Of a stretch of 64,000 bases of DNA, positions 41,459 to 50,103 are shown one piece after another. This DNA is from Polynucleobacter sp. AP-Nino-20-G2 (GTDB lineage: Bacteria > Pseudomonadota > Gammaproteobacteria > Burkholderiales > Burkholderiaceae). Position numbers and translations under genes: made by a program. The DNA lies in contig NZ_CP061313.1 of NCBI RefSeq assembly GCF_018688235.1, positions 310,001 to 374,000 on the forward strand, given 5' to 3'. Each line of letters begins with the position of its first letter. The first letter of the stretch is position 1. Under the pieces are notes generated by a model, which was given only the letters and a program-made list of their open reading frames with translations, did not search any database and had not been told where the DNA came from.

Positions 41459-43696
41459 ATGGCTTCAGAGAAATCAAAGATCATTTACACGCTGACAGAT
41501 GAAGCGCCTTTATTGGCGACCTGTGCATTTTTGCCAATCATTCGCACTTTTACAGCTCCGGCTGGAGTAGACATTGTGAAGAGCGACATTTCTGTTGCGG
41601 CACGTATCTTGTCAGAGTTCTCTGATTGCCTTACTGCAGAGCAGAAAGTTCCTGATAATTTGGCTGAATTGGGCCGCATGACTTTGTTGCCAGACACCAA
41701 CATTATTAAGTTGCCTAATATCAGCGCATCCGTTCCTCAGTTGCTTGCAGCCATTAAAGAATTGCAAGCTAAGGGTTACAAGATTCCTGACTTTCCAGAC
41801 GATCCGAAGAACGACGCTGAAAAAGCAATCCGTGCTCGCTATTCCAAGTGCTTGGGTAGCGCGGTAAATCCCGTATTGCGTGAAGGTAACTCTGATCGTC
41901 GCGCACCGAATGCGGTAAAGCGTTATGCACGCAAGAACCCCCATTCCATGGGCGAGTGGAGCCAAGCCTCCCGTACGCACGTATCTCATATGCATGGCGG
42001 CGACTTCTATGCTGGTGAGAAGTCAATGACGATGACCAAGGCATGCGATGTCAAGATGGATTTGGTGACGAAGAGCGGCAAGACAATTATCCTAAAGCCT
42101 AAAGTCTCTTTGCTTGCTGGTGAAATTATCGACAGCATGTACATGAGCAAAAAAGCGCTTTGCGAGTTCTACGAAAAAGAAATCGAAGATGCTTATAAAA
42201 CCGGCATGATGTTGTCCTTGCACGTGAAGGCAACCATGATGAAGGTCTCACACCCAATCGTGTTTGGCCACGCTGTAAAGATTTTCTACAAAGATGCATT
42301 TGCTAAGCATGCTAAGTTGTTTGAAGAGTTGGGTGTTAACCCAAACAACGGTATGAGCAGCTTGTACGACAAGATTAAAACCTTGCCAGAATCTAAGCGC
42401 GAAGAAATTATTCAAGATTTGCATGCTTGTCATGAGCACCGTCCTGCATTGGCGATGGTCGACTCTGCTAAAGGGATTACCAACTTGCATTCACCAAGCG
42501 ATGTGATCGTTGACGCATCTATGCCCGCCATGATTCGCGTTGGCGGAAAAATGTGGGGCGCCGATGGTCGCTTGCACGATACTAAAGCGGTGATTCCAGA
42601 AAGTACCTTCGCGCGTATTTATCAAGAGATGATTAACTTCTGTAAGACGCATGGTAATTTCGACCCAACAACGATGGGTACTGTGCCAAACGTAGGCTTG
42701 ATGGCTCAGCAAGCAGAGGAATACGGTTCACACGATAAAACTTTTGAAATCCCTGAGGCTGGCGTTGCTCGTATCGTTGCTGATGACGGTACTGTGTTGT
42801 TAGAGCAGAATGTCGAAGAGGGTGATATCTGGCGCATGTGTCAGGTAAAAGATGCACCGATTCGTGACTGGGTCAAGTTAGCTGTTAACCGTGCACGTCT
42901 TTCTAATACTCCAGCGGTATTCTGGCTGGATGAGTACCGCCCGCATGAGGCTGAGTTGATCAAGAAGGTAAAAACTTACCTAAAAGATTACGACTTAGAG
43001 GGTGTGGATATTCAGATCATGTCCCAAACACGTGCAATGCGCTTTACCTTAGAGCGCGTCATTCGCGGCAAAGACACGATCTCGGTAACCGGCAATATTT
43101 TGCGTGACTACCTCACCGATTTGTTCCCAATCATGGAGCTCGGTACTAGTGCGAAGATGTTGTCTATCGTGCCATTGATGGCTGGTGGCGGCTTGTTTGA
43201 AACTGGTGCTGGTGGTTCAGCTCCTAAGCATGTTCAGCAGCTGGTAGAAGAAAATCATTTACGTTGGGATTCACTGGGTGAGTTCTTGGCTTTGGCGGTA
43301 TCTCTGGAAGATATTGGCGACAAAACCGGCAATCCAAAAGTGAAGATTCTGGCTCGCACTTTGGATGAAGCAACTGGTAAGCTATTGGATAACAATAAGT
43401 CACCTTCACCACGTACTGGCGAATTGGATAACCGTGGTAGCCAGTTCTACTTGGCTATGTACTGGGCCGAAGCTTTGGCTGCGCAATCTGAAGACAAAGA
43501 GTTGCAGGCGCACTTTGCTCCGATTGCTAAAGCATTGACAGACAATGAGCAGAAGATTACTGCTGAGCTTAAAGCGGTTCAGGGCAAGCCTGCTGATATT
43601 GGTGGCTACTTTGTTGCTGATCCAGAAAAGTGCAAGGCAGTCATGCGCCCAAGCGCGACTTTCAATGAGATCTTGAAGGCTGCTCGCGTTGCTTAA
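41459..43696 (+). CDS. icd: Isocitrate dehydrogenase, NADP-dependent, monomeric type
   Basis: A 745-residue monomeric IDH (type II) that turns isocitrate into 2-oxoglutarate with NADP+ in the citric-acid cycle. Family stretches are clear: the start SEKSKIIYTLTDEAPLLATCAFLPI, LPNISASVPQLLAAIKELQ with isocitrate-binding residues, then the GDFYAGEKSMTM stretch and RVGGKMWGADGRLHDTKAVIPESTFARIYQ. Length fits the usual 740-745 residues. The gene is preceded by a structured leader (41335-41426) with an GAGGAAAC ribosome site, and followed by a strong terminator. This type is common in betaproteobacteria. Confidence 0.96.
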   Translation: MASEKSKIIYTLTDEAPLLATCAFLPIIRTFTAPAGVDIVKSDISVAARILSEFSDCLTAEQKVPDNLAELGRMTLLPDTNIIKLPNISASVPQLLAAIKELQAKGYKIPDFPDDPKNDAEKAIRARYSKCLGSAVNPVLREGNSDRRAPNAVKRYARKNPHSMGEWSQASRTHVSHMHGGDFYAGEKSMTMTKACDVKMDLVTKSGKTIILKPKVSLLAGEIIDSMYMSKKALCEFYEKEIEDAYKTGMMLSLHVKATMMKVSHPIVFGHAVKIFYKDAFAKHAKLFEELGVNPNNGMSSLYDKIKTLPESKREEIIQDLHACHEHRPALAMVDSAKGITNLHSPSDVIVDASMPAMIRVGGKMWGADGRLHDTKAVIPESTFARIYQEMINFCKTHGNFDPTTMGTVPNVGLMAQQAEEYGSHDKTFEIPEAGVARIVADDGTVLLEQNVEEGDIWRMCQVKDAPIRDWVKLAVNRARLSNTPAVFWLDEYRPHEAELIKKVKTYLKDYDLEGVDIQIMSQTRAMRFTLERVIRGKDTISVTGNILRDYLTDLFPIMELGTSAKMLSIVPLMAGGGLFETGAGGSAPKHVQQLVEENHLRWDSLGEFLALAVSLEDIGDKTGNPKVKILARTLDEATGKLLDNNKSPSPRTGELDNRGSQFYLAMYWAEALAAQSEDKELQAHFAPIAKALTDNEQKITAELKAVQGKPADIGGYFVADPEKCKAVMRPSATFNEILKAARVA

Positions 43697-43720
43697 GTAA
43701 TATAGAAGTGTGTTTCAATC

Positions 43721-43750
43721 AAAAGGCAAACCAGATGGTTTGCCTTTTTT
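43721..43750 (+). terminator. Rho-independent terminator after icd
   Basis: A perfect 12-base stem AAAAGGCAAACC / GGTTTGCCTTTT with an AGAT loop and a T6 run, 25 bases after the icd stop. Confidence 0.92.
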
Positions 43751-43790
43751 GCATTTCCGCCTACTCCTTGCCAACAAGGACTGCTTCCCC

Positions 43791-43966
43791 TTAGGCATTC
43801 ATATACTGATCTTCCTGGTAGGTGCTGACCCATTGCGGTCGATAGACCAGCAGTATGGCTAGCAGCATTCCCGAGAGAGAGCCCTCCATAAAGGAAGGGA
43901 TAAGCAGGCCTAAAAACCATGAAAGAGGTTTCGCGGTCGAGGTTGCAATAGCACCCCATGGCGACT
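43791..43966 (-). pseudogene. Remnant of a CbiM-like ECF transporter permease (C-terminal part)
   Basis: On the minus strand an open frame without a start codon reads WGAIATSTAKPLSWFLGLLI, then MEGSLSGMLLAILLVYRPQ and a tail STYQEDQYMNA. This looks like the end of CbiM-like energy-coupling-factor permeases, whose last helix ends in a VVYRPxW pattern followed by a Tyr/Asp-rich tail. An in-frame TAA stops it on the upstream side near 43970, and no remainder is visible further along. The 88-codon frame in another phase over this site is a shadow. The call rests on a short stretch and is tentative. Confidence 0.35.
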
Positions 43967-44181
43967 TTTAAATATGCTCAATAAGAAAATAGCGCAAGCA
44001 GACAAAATCCATGCCATATTGGTCTCACAAGGGGATAAAACCCCATTTGACCCCTACATAGGTGCTGGAGATATTGGATTTAACCCTATTAACCCTTTTA
44101 GCTTCAGCAATAAATCTCCAACAGTAGGAGAATGGTTGTAATTGAAATCGTGACACACCATCTGCCAAAAGAGCTTATTCG

Positions 44182-45144
44182 ATGCGTAATAAAAACCAAA
44201 GTTTGCTGTCCAGTGAAATTACCCCAAAGGCCGTATTTGAGTCTCGCCGAGAGCTCATCAAATCCGCGGCAGCCGGAGCATTTGGCATGGCTCTCGGACC
44301 ATGGTTCTCCCGTGAGGCATTAGCTGCCAGCCCGCAAGCATTAGCGGCAACGCCAAATCCGAGCTTGATGGTCAAAGATGATCCAACTAGTTATAAATAT
44401 GTCACTGGCTACAATAATTTTTATGAGTTCGGTACAGATAAGTCTGATCCCGCCGCTTATGCGGATAGCTTGCAAACCCGTCCGTGGACAGTCACGATTG
44501 AAGGTCTGGTTAAAAAGCCAGTGACTTTGGACATTGATGCGCTATTGAAGCTGGCACCAATGGAAGAGCGTATTTATCGTATGCGCTGTGTTGAAGGTTG
44601 GTCGATGGTGATTCCATGGGATGGTTATTCTTTATCAAAGTTATTAAATCATGTTCAACCGCTTGGCTCTGCAAAGTATGTGGAATTTATTTCCTTGGCA
44701 GATCGCAAGCAAATGCCGGGTTTGAAGAGTCAAATTATTGAGTGGCCTTATCGTGAAGGACTCCGACTAGACGAGGCCATGAATCCCCTGACGCTGCTGA
44801 CCTTTGGTCTTTACGGAGAAGTATTGCCAAAGCAAAACGGTGCACCAGTGCGGATTGTGGTGCCATGGAAGTATGGCTTTAAAAGCGCGAAGTCGATCGT
44901 CAAAATTCGGTTGACAGAAGAAATGCCTAAGACAAGTTGGAGTCAGTTTGATTCGAGGGAGTACGGCTTTTACTCCAATGTCAATCCGCTGGTAGACCAC
45001 CCGCGTTGGAGCCAGGCTACCGAGCGACGTATTGGAGACTCTAAGGGAGTCTTTGCGCCGAAGATTAAAACCCAAATGTTCAATGGCTATGCCGATCAAG
45101 TAGCCAGCATGTATGCCGGCATGGATTTGAAAAAATACTATTAA
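44182..45144 (+). CDS. msrP: Protein-methionine-sulfoxide reductase catalytic subunit MsrP
   Basis: A 320-residue periplasmic molybdopterin enzyme (YedY/MsrP) that repairs oxidised Met in envelope proteins. It has a twin-arginine signal peptide (SRRELIKSAAAGAFGMALGPW) ending near LAAS, then the family's YNNFYEFGTDKSDP, and the Mo-ligand Cys in YRMRCVEGWSMVIPWDGYSL. PVRIVVPWKYGFKSAKSI is near the C-terminal part. The electron donor MsrQ follows. The ATG at 44182 begins the Tat signal. A 222-base upstream gap contains no gene. Confidence 0.95.
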   Translation: MRNKNQSLLSSEITPKAVFESRRELIKSAAAGAFGMALGPWFSREALAASPQALAATPNPSLMVKDDPTSYKYVTGYNNFYEFGTDKSDPAAYADSLQTRPWTVTIEGLVKKPVTLDIDALLKLAPMEERIYRMRCVEGWSMVIPWDGYSLSKLLNHVQPLGSAKYVEFISLADRKQMPGLKSQIIEWPYREGLRLDEAMNPLTLLTFGLYGEVLPKQNGAPVRIVVPWKYGFKSAKSIVKIRLTEEMPKTSWSQFDSREYGFYSNVNPLVDHPRWSQATERRIGDSKGVFAPKIKTQMFNGYADQVASMYAGMDLKKYY

Positions 45145-45175
45145 TTGAATTGCTTGCACTCATGAAGTCATTTCG

Positions 45176-45772
45176 ATGAAGGTCATTGTTTTTCTTTTCG
45201 GGCTTTTGCCGCTAGATCGACTGATTTGGCTTGGCCTTACTGATGGCTTAGGCGCAAATCCTATTGAATTTATTACGCGCTCTACCGGCACTTGGGCATT
45301 GGTGTTTTTATGTCTAACCCTGGCGATGACCCCGCTCCGTTTATTGACTGGCGCTGTGGTGTGGATTCGGTATCGCCGCATGCTGGGTTTGTTTACTTTC
45401 TTCTATGCCAGTATGCATTTCGGTATTTGGCTATGGTTAGATCAAAATATTGATGTGGTGGCGATGTTGAAGGATGTGGCAAAACGACCATTTATCACCA
45501 TGGGGTTTGCTAGCCTGGTGTTGCTAACCCCTTTGGCTCTTACTTCAAATCATTGGGCGCAAAAGCGCTTGGGGCGTCGCTGGGCCGTATTACATCGACT
45601 GATTTATATTGTGGCGTGTACGGCAATTCTTCACTACTGGTGGCATAAGGCTGCTAAAAATGATGTGGGTACAGTCAGTATTTATGCCGCAGTCCTTGCC
45701 ACTTTATTATGCTGTAGGCTTTCTTATGTACGTAACATTTTGCAGCACCTATCTCATCAAAAAAAGACCTGA
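45176..45772 (+). CDS. msrQ: MsrQ heme-binding membrane subunit
   Basis: A 198-residue inner-membrane b-type cytochrome of the YedZ/MsrQ family, with about six helices. It feeds electrons to MsrP from the quinone pool or a flavin reductase. Helix motifs include STGTWALVFLCLTLAMTPLR, the RRMLGLFTFFYASMHFGIWLW segment with heme His, and LHRLIYIVACTAILHYWWH with two further His. It starts 31 bases after msrP and is followed after four bases by a lipocalin gene. Confidence 0.93.
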   Translation: MKVIVFLFGLLPLDRLIWLGLTDGLGANPIEFITRSTGTWALVFLCLTLAMTPLRLLTGAVVWIRYRRMLGLFTFFYASMHFGIWLWLDQNIDVVAMLKDVAKRPFITMGFASLVLLTPLALTSNHWAQKRLGRRWAVLHRLIYIVACTAILHYWWHKAAKNDVGTVSIYAAVLATLLCCRLSYVRNILQHLSHQKKT

Positions 45773-45776
45773 TTCA

Positions 45777-46355
45777 ATGATCATATTTTCTAGATCTTTT
45801 TATTCCATCATTTCAAGCTTGTGCTTCGTCTTGATGGCAATAAGCCCTGCTAGTGTTTTGTCTCAAACGAATGAGACGCAAGCTGTAAAGACGATTGCGA
45901 GTTTGGATGTGCCGCGCTATATGGGAACCTGGTATGAAATCGCCAAGTTTCCTAATTGGTTTCAGAAGAAATGTGTTGGCAATACTAAGGCGGAGTATTT
46001 GGCAAAGCCCGATGGCCATGTCCGAGTATTGAATAGTTGCCAAACAGCCAATGGCGAAACCTCCGAGGCAGAAGGCTTAGCTCGACAGATTGGATCTAAA
46101 GACTCGCCCAAACTGGAGGTGCGCTTCGCCCCGGAGTGGCTTTCATTCTTACCCTTAGTCTGGGGTGATTACTGGGTAATTGACTTAGATTCACAATATC
46201 AAGTGGCTGCTGTAAGTGATCCTAAAAGAGAGTACCTCTGGGTTCTGTCAAGAACACCCCAGCTAGATCCCAAGGTGTACGGTGCGTTATTGCAGCGATT
46301 AAAACAGCAACAATTTGATGTGCGTAAACTTGAGATCACTGCACAGAAAAACTAG
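45777..46355 (+). CDS. Lipocalin family protein (Blc-like)
   Basis: A 192-residue exported protein: signal peptide of about 26 residues (MIIFSRSFYSIISSLCFVLM, ending VLS), then a lipocalin barrel starting with LDVPRYMGTWYEIAKFPNWFQ, the signature GxW motif. Later YWVIDLDSQYQVAAVSDPKREYLWVLSR is the third conserved block. Bacterial lipocalins bind lipids or lysophospholipids at the outer membrane under envelope stress. No lipobox Cys is seen near the cleavage site, so it may be soluble rather than a lipoprotein. The start at 45777 is four bases after msrQ, so it belongs to an msrP-msrQ-lipocalin operon. Confidence 0.88.
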   Translation: MIIFSRSFYSIISSLCFVLMAISPASVLSQTNETQAVKTIASLDVPRYMGTWYEIAKFPNWFQKKCVGNTKAEYLAKPDGHVRVLNSCQTANGETSEAEGLARQIGSKDSPKLEVRFAPEWLSFLPLVWGDYWVIDLDSQYQVAAVSDPKREYLWVLSRTPQLDPKVYGALLQRLKQQQFDVRKLEITAQKN

Positions 46356-46356
46356 T

Positions 46357-47295
46357 ATGACAGAAAAGCGTATTGCCGATTTTTTGCTTCCTCCCGGAAT
46401 AGAGATTTTCGAAAGAGGCTGGCTATCTGCAAACAATATCTTCTTATATGGCGATGAGGATGTTTCTCTGGTAGATAGTGGCTACTGTACTCACCGGCAA
46501 CTCACTCTTGACCTGGTATCCAATGCCCTCAAAAAACATGACTTGGACGGTCTTCATAAAGTAGTCAATACCCATTTGCATTCGGATCATTGTGGTGGCA
46601 ACGCAGCGCTGTCTGAAAAGTACCATTGTGAGATTTTGATTCCTGCTGCCGAAGCGCTTGCGGTGGAGTCCTGGAATGAAGCATTGCTGAGCTTTCAGCA
46701 ATTGGGACAAGACTGCCCTCCATTTGCCTACCAAGGCTTGCTCATCGCTGGTGAAGAGGTTTTATTAGGCCGGTATCACTGGCAAATCCTGGCTGCCCCA
46801 GGTCACGATAACCATTCCATCATGCTGTATCAGGCCGAGCATCGGATCTTAATATCTGCCGATGCCTTGTGGGAGGAGGGGTTTGGCGTCATCTTCCCAG
46901 AGCTATGGGGTGAGACGGGCTTTGAGGAAGTGGCTCGCACTTTGGATTTGATTGAGAAATTACCAGTCTCCTTGGTTATTCCCGGGCATGGCAAGCCCTT
47001 TACCGATGTAAATAAAGCGATTGATACCGCACGTTCCAGACTGGACTATCTCTCAAGTGATGCGGATCGTAACGCTCGTCACGGCGCCAAAGTATTGTTG
47101 AAGTACAAGTTGCTAGAGTGGCGTAGCAAGGATTTATCTAGTGTGCATTTGTGGATGAGTCAGACGCCAGTCCTCAGAAACATCATGAAGCAACTGAATA
47201 TGAGTGCGGAGGAATTTCAAGAGTGGTTGCCCCAATCTTTGCTGAAGTCCAATGCGGCAAAGATCGAGCAGGGTTATTTGATGAATGTGGATTGA
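46357..47295 (+). CDS. MBL-fold metallo-hydrolase
   Basis: A 312-residue metallo-beta-lactamase-fold protein. Zinc ligands are in NTHLHSDHCGGN (HxHxDH), in APGHDNHSIM (His), in ISADALWEEG (Asp) and in IPGHGKPF (His). The C-terminal 100 residues are helical (SSVHLWMSQTPVLRNIMKQLNM), as in hydroxyacylglutathione-hydrolase-like or RNase-Z-unlike MBL proteins of Burkholderiales. The start at 46357 overlaps the end of the lipocalin gene by only one codon's distance. Substrate unknown. It could be co-transcribed with the msrPQ-lipocalin operon. Confidence 0.85.
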   Translation: MTEKRIADFLLPPGIEIFERGWLSANNIFLYGDEDVSLVDSGYCTHRQLTLDLVSNALKKHDLDGLHKVVNTHLHSDHCGGNAALSEKYHCEILIPAAEALAVESWNEALLSFQQLGQDCPPFAYQGLLIAGEEVLLGRYHWQILAAPGHDNHSIMLYQAEHRILISADALWEEGFGVIFPELWGETGFEEVARTLDLIEKLPVSLVIPGHGKPFTDVNKAIDTARSRLDYLSSDADRNARHGAKVLLKYKLLEWRSKDLSSVHLWMSQTPVLRNIMKQLNMSAEEFQEWLPQSLLKSNAAKIEQGYLMNVD

Positions 47296-47369
47296 GTAAT
47301 GCGTTCATCACATTATTTGGCAAGCGTTTAATATTGCAGTACTAATGTATTTAACCAGTGAAGAGAAAT

Positions 47370-48140
47370 ATGAAACATACCGTTTTAGTGACCGGCGCAA
47401 CCGCTGGATTTGGAGAGGCGACAGCCAGACGCTTTTTAGCCAACGGCCATCAAGTGATTGCTTTGGGCAGAAGGGTGGAGCGTTTAGAAGCTCTTAAATC
47501 CTCGCTACCTGAGGACCAACAACAGCGTCTGCTGACATTGTCGGTAGACGTTTGCGATAGCGAAAAAGTCGACCATCTCGCGGGTACTTTGCCGCCAGAG
47601 TTTTCTCAAGTCAGTGTGTTAGTGAATAACGCCGGCTTAGCCTTAGGTCTGGAGCCGGCACATCAAGCATTCCTGTCAGATTGGGACAAAATGATTGATA
47701 CCAATATCAAGGGTCTGGTGCATATGACGCGCGCCTTCTTGCCAGGTATGGTGGAGCGTAAGCGTGGACACATTATTAATTTAGGTTCCGTAGCGGCTAA
47801 CTATCCTTATCCGGGCGGTAACGTCTATGGCGGCACCAAAGCATTCGTTCAGCAATTTAGTTTGAATCTGAGGGCTGACCTGATTGGTACGCCGGTGCGT
47901 GTGACCTGTGTCGAGCCTGGTATGTGTTCAGGAACTGAGTTTTCAAATGTGCGCTTTAAGGGCGATGATGACAAGGCAGGGAAGGTTTACAGCGGTGTTA
48001 CTGCACTGAGTGCCGATGATGTTGCGGAAGCTATTTTCTGGTCGGCAAACTTACCCAGCCATATGAATATTAATTTAGTGGAATTAATGCCGGTGCAGCA
48101 AGCGTTTAATGCTTTCAACGTTCACCGTGGAGAACTCTAA
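47370..48140 (+). CDS. SDR-family oxidoreductase (YdfG-like)
   Basis: A 256-residue short-chain dehydrogenase. It has the NADP-binding GATAGFGEATA motif, NNAGLALG for the coenzyme, the catalytic Ser in NLGSVAANYPYP and the YGGTK Tyr-Lys pair. The layout, including PGMCSGTEFSNVRFKGDDDKA and the ending MPVQQAFNAFNV, is that of YdfG-type NADP-dependent 3-hydroxy-acid/L-allo-threonine dehydrogenases. The ATG at 47370 is preceded by AAGAG; an upstream GTG at 47358 is unlikely. It stands about 75 bases downstream of the MBL gene. Confidence 0.92.
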   Translation: MKHTVLVTGATAGFGEATARRFLANGHQVIALGRRVERLEALKSSLPEDQQQRLLTLSVDVCDSEKVDHLAGTLPPEFSQVSVLVNNAGLALGLEPAHQAFLSDWDKMIDTNIKGLVHMTRAFLPGMVERKRGHIINLGSVAANYPYPGGNVYGGTKAFVQQFSLNLRADLIGTPVRVTCVEPGMCSGTEFSNVRFKGDDDKAGKVYSGVTALSADDVAEAIFWSANLPSHMNINLVELMPVQQAFNAFNVHRGEL

Positions 48141-48153
48141 TACAGGGTAGCTT

Positions 48154-48687
48154 TTAAGCTTTCCATTTGTAAAACTTGGGATAGTGGCGCATTACTACTG
48201 GGCCATCAAAATCCCAAGATTTACAGGTTCCCAAATATAAGGGCGGTTTATTTTCATCGGGGTCGAATAGGGCTCCGGGGATGGATTGGAATGCCGCAGT
48301 CGCGATATTCGCAAGCAGTTCCCGTAAATGTGTACAGCCTTTCAGTCCGCCAAGATGCTCATGAATAGTCTTGCGCCATCCCTTACCGATTCGAGTGCCA
48401 ATCAGTGAGTCCATTGGCGGAATGACCTCAGGGCATTCGGGATGTGGGTGGCGATCCATTACCACTTCAATAGCTTGAATCACTAATTCATTGTTGAGGG
48501 TAAGTCGCACCCACATGTCATGAAACGCCTCACCAGGTTCCCAAGTGCTTGCACCAGTTGTGAAGGGAGTGGATTTAAAGTCTCTCAGGTGCGCTTCAAT
48601 ATCCCAAAGGCCATCCTGACGCGCATAGCCTTGAAAAGTAATTTCTCGGGTGTGCAGAGGGGTTCTTGGTGCTGGTGTAGAAAGCAT
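48154..48687 (-). CDS. DUF2889 domain protein
   Basis: A 177-residue soluble protein of the DUF2889 family. The core WDIEAHLRDFKSTPF, MWVRLTLNNELVIQAIEVVMDRHPHPECP and KGWRKTIHEHLGGLKGCTHLRELL is complete, and the His/Cys residues in these blocks could bind a metal. The family's role is not established; genes of this family are common in Burkholderiales near degradation genes. It is convergent with the SDR gene and stands alone. Confidence 0.88.
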   Translation of the reverse strand: MLSTPAPRTPLHTREITFQGYARQDGLWDIEAHLRDFKSTPFTTGASTWEPGEAFHDMWVRLTLNNELVIQAIEVVMDRHPHPECPEVIPPMDSLIGTRIGKGWRKTIHEHLGGLKGCTHLRELLANIATAAFQSIPGALFDPDENKPPLYLGTCKSWDFDGPVVMRHYPKFYKWKA

Positions 48688-48791
48688 AAGCGAGGATATT
48701 TGAAGAGTGATTATCTATTAGACCTTAATGATAAAGGCTTCATTTCATCAGCGCCGAACTGTTCATCTTTGTAGTATTCTCGGCAGCATAT

Positions 48792-49526
48792 ATGGCAAAA
48801 CCACTTTCACTCGAAAAAATACTATTTAGTCAGGGCTTTGGTACTCGGCGTTATTGCAGCGACCTGGTCTATGCGGACTTGGTAAAAGTGAACGGTGTGT
48901 TGGCCGAAGATCCAGAAGAACGCATTCCTACGGAAGGTTTAGTTCTCAATGTAGAGGGTCAGGACTGGGAGTTTCATGAAAAGGCCTATATCGCTTTTAA
49001 TAAACCCCCGAATTACGAATGCTCCCATAAAACTACCCACCACCCAAGCGTCTATAGCCTGTTGCCAAAACCTTTTGTAGAGCGAGGCCTGCAATGCGTC
49101 GGTCGGCTAGATTTTGATACAACAGGGTTGATTTTGATTTCAGATGATGGTCAATTTATTCATAAGATGACCACGCCCAAGAAGAATATTGGCAAGGTAT
49201 ACGAGATCACTACCCCAGAACCTATTACTCAAAAACAAATAGATCATTTATTAAATGGTGTTGTGCTCGATGATGATCCAAAGCCCTGCTTTGCCACCGC
49301 CTGTAAGCAGTTGAGCGAGAATACCTTGGCGATGACGATTGTTGAGGGTCGTTATCACCAAGTAAAACGAATGATGGCGGCCGTGGGAAATCATGTCGCC
49401 AAGTTGCACCGAACTGAAATTGGTCAATATGTCATGCCGAAAGACTTGGCTGAGGGTGAGTGGCGTTGGCTGTATCCAGCCGATCTTCAGTTGCTTTCTA
49501 AAAGCGTGGATGCTCCAATTGTCTGA
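48792..49526 (+). CDS. rsuA: 16S rRNA pseudouridine-516 synthase RsuA
   Basis: A 244-residue pseudouridine synthase with an N-terminal S4 RNA-binding domain (LEKILFSQGFGTRRYC, about residues 5-50) and the RsuA catalytic domain. GRLDFDTTGLILISDDGQFIH contains the catalytic Asp, and EGRYHQVKRMMAAVGNHV is the conserved C-terminal motif. It makes pseudouridine at position 516 of 16S rRNA. The last bases overlap the start of phhB. Paralogues such as RluE/RluF are not fully excluded. Confidence 0.9.
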   Translation: MAKPLSLEKILFSQGFGTRRYCSDLVYADLVKVNGVLAEDPEERIPTEGLVLNVEGQDWEFHEKAYIAFNKPPNYECSHKTTHHPSVYSLLPKPFVERGLQCVGRLDFDTTGLILISDDGQFIHKMTTPKKNIGKVYEITTPEPITQKQIDHLLNGVVLDDDPKPCFATACKQLSENTLAMTIVEGRYHQVKRMMAAVGNHVAKLHRTEIGQYVMPKDLAEGEWRWLYPADLQLLSKSVDAPIV

Positions 49527-49821
49527 ACCAAAACGCCTACCTGATGATTTTGATTTTCAGGGGACCTTGCCTTGCTGGCAAGTTGCCGATGGAGGCCGAG
49601 AGATTTTCAGAAAATTTATTTTTAAGGACTTTAAAAGCGCCTTTGAATTTATGACGCTTTGTGCGGGATATGCAGAAGAGATTAATCATCATCCCGATTG
49701 GTCTAATGCCTGGAATGTAGTATCTGTGCATCTAAGCACCCACTCCATCAAGGCATTAACGGAGCTGGATTTGGCCATGGCTTGCGCCATGGACCAATTT
49801 GCTGAACAAGTCTTACAGTAA
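49510..49821 (+). CDS. phhB: 4a-hydroxytetrahydrobiopterin dehydratase
   Basis: A 103-residue PCD-family protein, overlapping rsuA by 17 bases. The family's conserved core is present: VADGGREIFRKFIFKDFKSAFEFM, then YAEEINHHPDWSN with the catalytic His pair, and VSVHLSTHSIKALTELD with the third His. It dehydrates pterin-4a-carbinolamine after aromatic amino-acid hydroxylases, recycling the cofactor. No phenylalanine hydroxylase gene is in the window. The ATG at 49510 is better than the longer frame from 49393, whose first 39 codons are only a shadow of rsuA. Confidence 0.9.
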   Translation: MLQLSEPKRLPDDFDFQGTLPCWQVADGGREIFRKFIFKDFKSAFEFMTLCAGYAEEINHHPDWSNAWNVVSVHLSTHSIKALTELDLAMACAMDQFAEQVLQ

Positions 49822-49830
49822 AACCTTGCT

Positions 49831-50049
49831 TTACTGAGCCTCTTCGTCATCCTCATCTTCAGAGGTGATGCTCATGAGAATGGTGGCTAATAAGCCATAG
49901 ACAACTTCAGTTGCAATCATGCCATCTTCATCCAGCTCATCAATAAGATCATTTAAGCAATCTTCCGTTGGCTCATTTAAAAGCGTCATGGCGCATTCGC
50001 ACCCGTAGTCAAAATCTTCGTCGTTTTGGGTTTGAGTGTCATTAGTCAT
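49831..50049 (-). CDS. Small acidic hypothetical protein
   Basis: A 72-residue soluble, highly acidic protein (NDEDFDYGCECAM, LIDELDEDGMIATEV and a SEDEDDEE tail) with two helices in between, including ATEVVYGLLATILMSI. No family is recognised. It begins 54 bases before the isochorismatase-like gene ends and is transcribed in the same direction as it, so it may be the last gene of that small cluster. Function unknown. Confidence 0.65.
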   Translation of the reverse strand: MTNDTQTQNDEDFDYGCECAMTLLNEPTEDCLNDLIDELDEDGMIATEVVYGLLATILMSITSEDEDDEEAQ

Positions 50050-50103
50050 ATTTATCCTTTATTGATGCTGCAGAATAGCAAATAAAACCCGACAAGCCCA
50101 GTT

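Noticed and set aside
43693..43959. 88-codon minus-strand frame after icd
   Set aside because: Composition is poor for a protein, and the neighbouring phase carries the more protein-like CbiM-type remnant.
49393..49509. N-terminal extension of phhB
   Set aside because: These codons are the second frame of rsuA; the PCD domain starts after the ATG at 49510.
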